Origin: GCA-2731375 sp964631725
GTDB lineage: Bacteria; Pseudomonadota; Alphaproteobacteria; GCA-2731375
Direction: 5' to 3'
Length of the DNA: 64,000 nucleotides
NCBI GenBank assembly: GCA_964631725.1
Contig: CAZVYX010000003.1
Span: forward strand, 95,448 to 159,447
Part shown: positions 59,894 to 64,000 of the stretch, piece after piece
How the letters are laid out: every line of letters begins with the position of its first letter
Numbering within the stretch: the stretch's first letter is position 1
Program-made: the position numbers and the translations under genes
Notes under the pieces: model-generated
Databases searched by the model: none
What the model was told of the DNA's origin: nothing
The model's input: the letters and a program-made list of their open reading frames with translations, nothing else

Positions 59894-61087
59894 ATGAGCG
59901 AGAGTAAACTGCCCCTGAAGGGCATCCGCGTGCTTGATCTGACCCATGCCCGGGCCGGGCCCACCGCCGTGCGGCAACTGGCCGATTGGGGCGCCGATGC
60001 CATCAAGATCGAGGTGCCGGTGGACAAGGACGAGGGCCAGGGCCTGGGCGGCGCCCGCCACGGACCGGATTTCCTGAATCTGCACCGCAACAAGCGCGCC
60101 TTGAGCCTGAATTTGAAAAAGCCCGAGGGGCTGGAAATTTTTATGGCCCTGGCCAAGGACGCCGATGTCATCGTCGAGAACTTCCGGGCCGAGGTGAAGC
60201 ATCGCCTGGGCGTGGATTATGACAGCGTGCGCGCCATCAACCCGCGCATCATCTACGGCTCGATTTCCGGCTTCGGCCAGACCGGCCCCATCTCGAAGCG
60301 GGCCGGGGTCGATCAGATCGCCCAGGGCATGGGCGGCCTGATGTCCATCACCGGGCTGCCCGGCCAGGGCCCGGTACGGGTGGGTATCCCCATCGCCGAC
60401 CTGACGGCGGGGATGTATCTGGCGCAGGGCATTCTGCTGGCCCTGATCGAGCGGGGCCAGTCAGGAGAGGGCCAGTGGGTCCATACCTCGCTGTTGGAAG
60501 CACAGATCTCCATGCTTGATTTCCAGGCCGCGCGCTGGCTGATCGACCAAGATGTGCCGGGCCAGGCGGGCAACGACCACCCGACCAATATTCCCATGGG
60601 CGCTTTCAAGACCGCCGACGGCGCCGTCAATATTGCCGCCTCCGGCGGCCGTCTTTGGCAACGTTTTCTGGAGGTGGCCGGGGCGGAGGAATTGGCCGAG
60701 CATCCCGACTACGCCTCGGCCAAGCTGCGCTCCAACAACCGGGCGCAGTTGAACGAGGTCGTGGGCGAGATCATGGCCAAGCGGACCAGCCAGGACTGGA
60801 TCGAGTCGTTAAGCGAGGCCGGCGTGCCTTGCGGTCCGATCAACAGTATCGATCAAACCTTCGCCGAGCCGCAAGTGCAGCACCTTGGTATCGCCCAGCC
60901 CATGCATCATCCGGCCGTGGGCACGGTAGAGGTTGTCGGCCAGCCGGTTCATCTGGAGCGTACGCCACAGCCGCCGGAAATACGCAAGGCAACACCCGAA
61001 CCGGGCGGCAATACGGACGAGGTGCTGGCGGAACTGGGCTACGACCAAGCCCGGATCGACGATCTGCGCCAGCGCGGCGTGGTCTAG
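59894..61087 (+). CDS. Class III (CaiB/BaiF) CoA-transferase
   Basis: 397 aa. It begins LPLKGIRVLDLTHARAGPTAVRQLADWGADAIKIE, the family start, and the catalytic Asp is D169 in GIPIADLTAGMYLAQGI, the same number as in formyl-CoA transferase. VENFRAEV, GSISGFGQTGP and GVPCGPINSI are further landmarks. It moves CoA between two acids through an enzyme-anhydride. The ATG has TGAGGA upstream. Its TAG overlaps the HIT gene stop in a shared CTAG. Confidence 0.92.
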   Translation: MSESKLPLKGIRVLDLTHARAGPTAVRQLADWGADAIKIEVPVDKDEGQGLGGARHGPDFLNLHRNKRALSLNLKKPEGLEIFMALAKDADVIVENFRAEVKHRLGVDYDSVRAINPRIIYGSISGFGQTGPISKRAGVDQIAQGMGGLMSITGLPGQGPVRVGIPIADLTAGMYLAQGILLALIERGQSGEGQWVHTSLLEAQISMLDFQAARWLIDQDVPGQAGNDHPTNIPMGAFKTADGAVNIAASGGRLWQRFLEVAGAEELAEHPDYASAKLRSNNRAQLNEVVGEIMAKRTSQDWIESLSEAGVPCGPINSIDQTFAEPQVQHLGIAQPMHHPAVGTVEVVGQPVHLERTPQPPEIRKATPEPGGNTDEVLAELGYDQARIDDLRQRGVV

Positions 61088-61503
61088 TTCAGCTCAGCCA
61101 TGATCTTCTTGTAGACCTCCTCCACCCGCGCCATGTCGCCGGGCGTATGGCCCCAATTGAGCAGGGCGCCGTCGTTTAGGAGGCGGGGAAAGATATGGCT
61201 GTGATAGTGGAACACGGTCTGGCCCGCCGCTGGGCCATTGGCCTGGATGATATTGATGCCTTCCGGTTCCAAGGCGGCTTCCACTGCGCGGGCAACCTTT
61301 TGCGCCGTCGGCAGGACAGCCGCCAAATCCTCCGGATCGGCGTCCAGCAGATTGACCGCATGCGCCTTGGTGATGACCAGGCAATGGCCATCGTTAAATG
61401 GGTTTATATCCATCATCGCAAATGTACGCTCATCTTCGTACAGCTTGAACGAAGGGATTTCACCGGCGATGATCTTACAAAAAATGCAGTCGGTATCGGC
61501 CAT
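61084..61503 (-). CDS. HIT family (Hint-type) nucleotide-binding protein
   Basis: 139 aa. The histidine triad H99-Y-H101-S-H103 is in VFHYHSHIFPR, and the N-terminal CIFCKIIAGEIPSFKLYEDE with C6 and C9 is the usual start of Hint-like purine nucleoside phosphoramidases. It hydrolyses AMP-linked phosphoramidates or similar compounds. The last base of the CoA-transferase stop and the first of this stop share the palindrome CTAG at 61084-61087. Confidence 0.93.
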   Translation of the reverse strand: MADTDCIFCKIIAGEIPSFKLYEDERTFAMMDINPFNDGHCLVITKAHAVNLLDADPEDLAAVLPTAQKVARAVEAALEPEGINIIQANGPAAGQTVFHYHSHIFPRLLNDGALLNWGHTPGDMARVEEVYKKIMAELN

Positions 61504-61641
61504 GGTTTGGTTCCATCAATAAGTATTGCTTCATGAATTTAGGCAACTTGCCTTGAGACCGCCAGTCCGAAGTCTATTTCATTATTACCATGACCGCGCT
61601 AGCATCATCGTATCCGTGTTACCAAGGACGAGGCTGCAACC

Positions 61642-62070
61642 ATGTCCAGGGACGGCACGCTGATATTGCTGCTGGTGGCGCAATTCATGGCGCCGTTCGT
61701 GTTGGCCCTGCTGCTGGGTCGCCGCCCCGATCAGCCGATGGCCAAGAATAAGCATCCGGATCGACGAACCGGCAAAGGTCCTGGGATCAGGCCGAAACTC
61801 ACTTCGCCGCACCCCGACGAATGGCCCATAATCACCGAATTCACCTATCGTCGGGATACCTTCAAACGTTGGATTTTGGCGGCGGCCTTCGGCGCGGTCG
61901 TGCTTACCTTAGGGGGATTCTATCTGACCGCAATCGGCGTCATTTTGCTGTTTCCCCTATACGGCGCCCTGGCGCATCTGCGTTGCCCCGAATGCGACAC
62001 CGCGACTTCACTAATGGGCGTCACCGACGGACACCACTGTCGGCGCTGTGGACAGCGTCTGCGCTATTGA
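61642..62070 (+). CDS. Membrane protein with C-terminal zinc ribbon, unknown function
   Basis: 142 aa. A hydrophobic helix at 7-26, a polar loop (27-75), two helices in the region 77-112, and then a four-cysteine zinc ribbon: CPEC (about residues 115-118) and CRRC (about 134-137). It resembles small zinc-ribbon membrane proteins of the DUF983 type only in outline. A modest ribosome site (AAGGACGAGG) lies 12 bases upstream. It stands alone and converges on the FemAB-like gene across a large inverted repeat. Confidence 0.65.
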   Translation: MSRDGTLILLLVAQFMAPFVLALLLGRRPDQPMAKNKHPDRRTGKGPGIRPKLTSPHPDEWPIITEFTYRRDTFKRWILAAAFGAVVLTLGGFYLTAIGVILLFPLYGALAHLRCPECDTATSLMGVTDGHHCRRCGQRLRY

Positions 62071-62075
62071 AACTT

Positions 62076-62199
62076 TAGTGCGTTTCCGACTTTCGTCGGA
62101 TCACCCGGCCTGCCCGCTCCCCCTCCCGGCCACCCATTGACCAAGATCCCGTGGGTGGCCAGGAGGGGGAGCGGGCGGTTCAGCCGCGGAAACGCACTA
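62076..62199. repeat. 124-bp nested GC-rich inverted repeat between convergent genes
   Basis: Outer arms TAGTGCGTTTCCG (62076-62088) and its exact complement (62187-62199). Inner arms are 25 bases each (62112-62136 and 62152-62176), complementary at 24 positions, with a 15-base loop. The left inner arm reads GCCCGCTCCCCC then TCCCGGCCACCCA. The right outer arm provides the stop codon of the FemAB-like gene. The size and symmetry suggest a dispersed palindromic element that also ends transcription from both sides. Confidence 0.75.
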
Positions 62200-63378
62200 G
62201 TCCAGGGACGGTCGCTCGCCCTTGCGGAAGGGACCGCGTTCGGCGAGATACTCGATATCGTTGCCGACCTCGGTCCGTTCATGTTCGAGATAATTCGCCA
62301 CCGCGTCGCGAAAGCCCTGATCGCGGATATAATGTGCGCTGTGTGTCCGGGTCGGGCGGTATCCCCTGGCGATCTTGTGCGGGCCTTGCGCGCCGGCCTC
62401 GACCCGAGCCAGACCGTGCCGGATGGCATAGTCGATGGCCTGATAATAGCAGACCTCGAAATGCAAGAACGGATGATCCTCGATACAGCCCCAATAGCGG
62501 CCAAACAGAGCCTCATCGCCGATCAGGTTCAGGGCGCCGGCAATATAGCGTCCTTGCCTCCGGCACATGATCAGCAGGATCCGATCAGCCATGCTTTCCG
62601 TTATCAGGGAGAAAAACGCGCGGTTTAGATAGGGCGAACCCCATTTGCGGCTGCCGGTGTCGGTGTAGAATTGATAGAAGGCGTCCCAATGCGCCTCGGT
62701 CAAATCAGCGCCGCTGATCCATTCGATTTCGATATCATTCTCCAGCGCGCCGCGCCGCTCCCGCCGAATGGTCTTGCGCTTGCGCGAGGATAGCTCGTCA
62801 AGGAAGTCGTCAAAGCTGCCATAGCCCTGATTGTACCAATGATACTGCTGGTCGGCGCGTTTTAGAAAATCAGCGTCTTCCAACAGATCCCACTCGTCCT
62901 CGGGCAGGAAATTGACGCTGACCGTGGCGATGTTCAGATGTTCCGCCGCGCCGATCAGGCCCGCCGCCAGTTGCCGCTGCACCGTGACCTTGTCCAAGCC
63001 CCGGCGCACCAACAGACGCGAACCCGTGGCCGGGGTAAAGGGCACGGCGGCCAACAACTTCGGATAATAGCGCCCGCCGGCCCGCTCGTAGGCATCGGCC
63101 CAGCCATAATCGAAGATGAACTCGCCGCGGCTGTGGCTTTTCACATACAACGGCACGCAGCCCGCCGGCGGGCCGCCCTGGGGGTCATCGAGCAGCAGAT
63201 GCACCGGCCCCCAGCCTGTTTGACCATGCACGCAGCCGCTTTCCTCCAGCGCCGCGAGGAAGGCATGGGATAGAAAGGGATCGCCATCACCGGCGCAGGC
63301 ATCCCAGTGCCCGGCCGGAATATCGGCCATCGACTGCACAATGCGCGCCACCACCCCTTCGCCGCCGCTATCGCTCAT
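62197..63378 (-). CDS. FemAB-like GNAT family protein (PF04339 type)
   Basis: 393 aa. The two-lobed peptidogalycan-aminoacyltransferase-like GNAT fold is indicated by DPFLSHAFLAALEESGCV, YGWADAYERAGGRYYPKLLAAVPFTP and the end HFEVCYYQAIDYAIRHGLARVEAGAQGPHKIARGY, which are hallmarks of the DUF482 group. The acceptor is unknown. It stops inside the large inverted repeat and lies 49 bases downstream of the RidA gene on the same strand. Confidence 0.88.
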   Translation of the reverse strand: MSDSGGEGVVARIVQSMADIPAGHWDACAGDGDPFLSHAFLAALEESGCVHGQTGWGPVHLLLDDPQGGPPAGCVPLYVKSHSRGEFIFDYGWADAYERAGGRYYPKLLAAVPFTPATGSRLLVRRGLDKVTVQRQLAAGLIGAAEHLNIATVSVNFLPEDEWDLLEDADFLKRADQQYHWYNQGYGSFDDFLDELSSRKRKTIRRERRGALENDIEIEWISGADLTEAHWDAFYQFYTDTGSRKWGSPYLNRAFFSLITESMADRILLIMCRRQGRYIAGALNLIGDEALFGRYWGCIEDHPFLHFEVCYYQAIDYAIRHGLARVEAGAQGPHKIARGYRPTRTHSAHYIRDQGFRDAVANYLEHERTEVGNDIEYLAERGPFRKGERPSLD

Positions 63379-63427
63379 ACTCTATCCCGCATAGTTCCCC
63401 TGCATGGGCACCCGGCCCGTAACACCC

Positions 63428-63898
63428 CTATTTCACCTCGAACACCGCATCAATTTCCACCGCCACGTTGAACGGCAGGGCGGGGGCGCCGACGGCGAAG
63501 CGGGCATGGCGCCCGGCATCGCCAAATATATCAACCATCAGGTCGGACGCGCCATTGATGACCTGTGGGTGATTTTCAAAATCCGGAGTGCAATTCACGA
63601 ACCCGCCCAATTTGACGCAGCGCACGACCCGATCCAGATCGCCATCGCAGGCCGATTTCAGTTGCGCGATGATATTCAAGACCACGACGCGGGCGGCGGC
63701 CTGACCCTCCTCGACAGTGAAATCGGCGCCAACCTTGCCGACAAAGTTGCGTTCGCCGCCCACCCAGGGTACCTGGCCGGATACGAACACCTGATTTCCC
63801 GTGCAAACGTAGGGTACATAATTCGCCGCCGGCGCCGGCGCATCGGGCAAGGTGATCTCCAATGCCCGCAGCCGCGCCTCGATTTCTCCCGCCATCAT
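63428..63898 (-). CDS. RidA/YjgF family imine deaminase
   Basis: 156 aa, slightly longer than the canonical 128. Family segments are FVSGQVPW, VNCTPDFENHPQVINGASDLMVDIFGDAGRHARFAVG and LPFNVAVEIDAVFE; the Arg in HARFAVG corresponds to the substrate-binding Arg105 of Escherichia coli RidA. It would hydrolyse reactive enamine/imine intermediates from PLP enzymes, several of which are in the window. Two ATGs in a row (63898, 63895) follow GGGAGG. The last 100 bases of the window beyond it show no gene. Confidence 0.9.
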   Translation of the reverse strand: MMAGEIEARLRALEITLPDAPAPAANYVPYVCTGNQVFVSGQVPWVGGERNFVGKVGADFTVEEGQAAARVVVLNIIAQLKSACDGDLDRVVRCVKLGGFVNCTPDFENHPQVINGASDLMVDIFGDAGRHARFAVGAPALPFNVAVEIDAVFEVK

Positions 63899-64000
63899 GG
63901 CCTCCCGTCTTTTCCAAATTGATGTAAATGCAGAAATTTCAGTTTGTACCTCGCAACGGCGGGCGGGAATACCTATTCTTAAACAGGAGCATGAATATTC

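Noticed and set aside
1..64000. tRNA, rRNA, CRISPR, transposase or prophage genes
   Set aside because: I looked for T-loop and anticodon-arm patterns, regular direct repeats, DDE transposase and integrase motifs and found none I could support.

Overview
This 64 kb window is a high-GC chromosomal segment. It fits an alphaproteobacterium, probably a free-living, heterotrophic member of or near the Rhodospirillales. The best evidence is the housekeeping core: an RNase E whose S1 domain is split by a long acidic insert, then a periplasmic AMIN/amidase_3 amidase, penicillin-binding protein 1A and release factor 2 (with an intact +1 frameshift site), then a bactofilin/M23 peptidase pair read from the other strand. 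I see no rRNA, tRNA, CRISPR array, prophage, transposase or integrase.

Layout. 0-9.6 kb: end of a nitronate monooxygenase-like flavoenzyme, an acyl-CoA ligase, a LemA/DUF3137 membrane pair, MsrA, a Baeyer-Villiger-type monooxygenase, a class II aldolase followed by a cytochrome b561, and a Gfo/Idh/MocA dehydrogenase. 9.8-21.3 kb: a non-pyrrolysine MttB-family methyltransferase facing a GMC oxidoreductase with a small partner subunit, a GNAT, an SDR plus amidohydrolase, a PLP enzyme of the cysteine synthase fold, an aldo/keto reductase, a formyltransferase-fold protein and an enoyl-CoA hydratase. 21.3-27.6 kb: a DsbA-like protein, glycerol kinase, a BepA-type M48 protease, a gamma-glutamyltransferase-like lipoprotein that looks degenerate, and an aminotransferase. 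27.6-40.4 kb: the cell-envelope, RNA and translation core, a DUF455 protein with a small membrane protein, and a degenerate receiver-domain protein. 40.4-45.8 kb: a tight five-gene catabolic operon (SDR, epimerase/dehydratase, luciferase-like monooxygenase, PEP-mutase/ICL-fold enzyme, UbiD-family decarboxylase). 46-64 kb: a VOC protein, a DHA2 exporter, a second luciferase-like oxidoreductase, an MDR reductase, an acyl-CoA ligase, aspartate aminotransferase with a ketopantoate reductase-like gene, an EF-G paralogue followed by two tandem hydratases, MsrP, a HAD phosphatase, a class III CoA-transferase, HIT, a zinc-ribbon membrane protein, a FemAB-like GNAT and RidA.

The gene content suggests broad use of small organic acids, amines and aromatic or terpenoid-like compounds: several flavin monooxygenases, CoA ligases and transferases, hydratases and a prenyl-FMN-type decarboxylase, but no complete textbook pathway. 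Between genes there are several structured palindromic elements. Two copies of a CTAG-bounded, roughly 100-bp two-hairpin repeat (9809-9914 and 27647-27743) and a separate 124-bp nested inverted repeat (62076-62199) are the clearest. Start sites given below were chosen from ribosome-binding sites and family alignments by eye; no database search was run.
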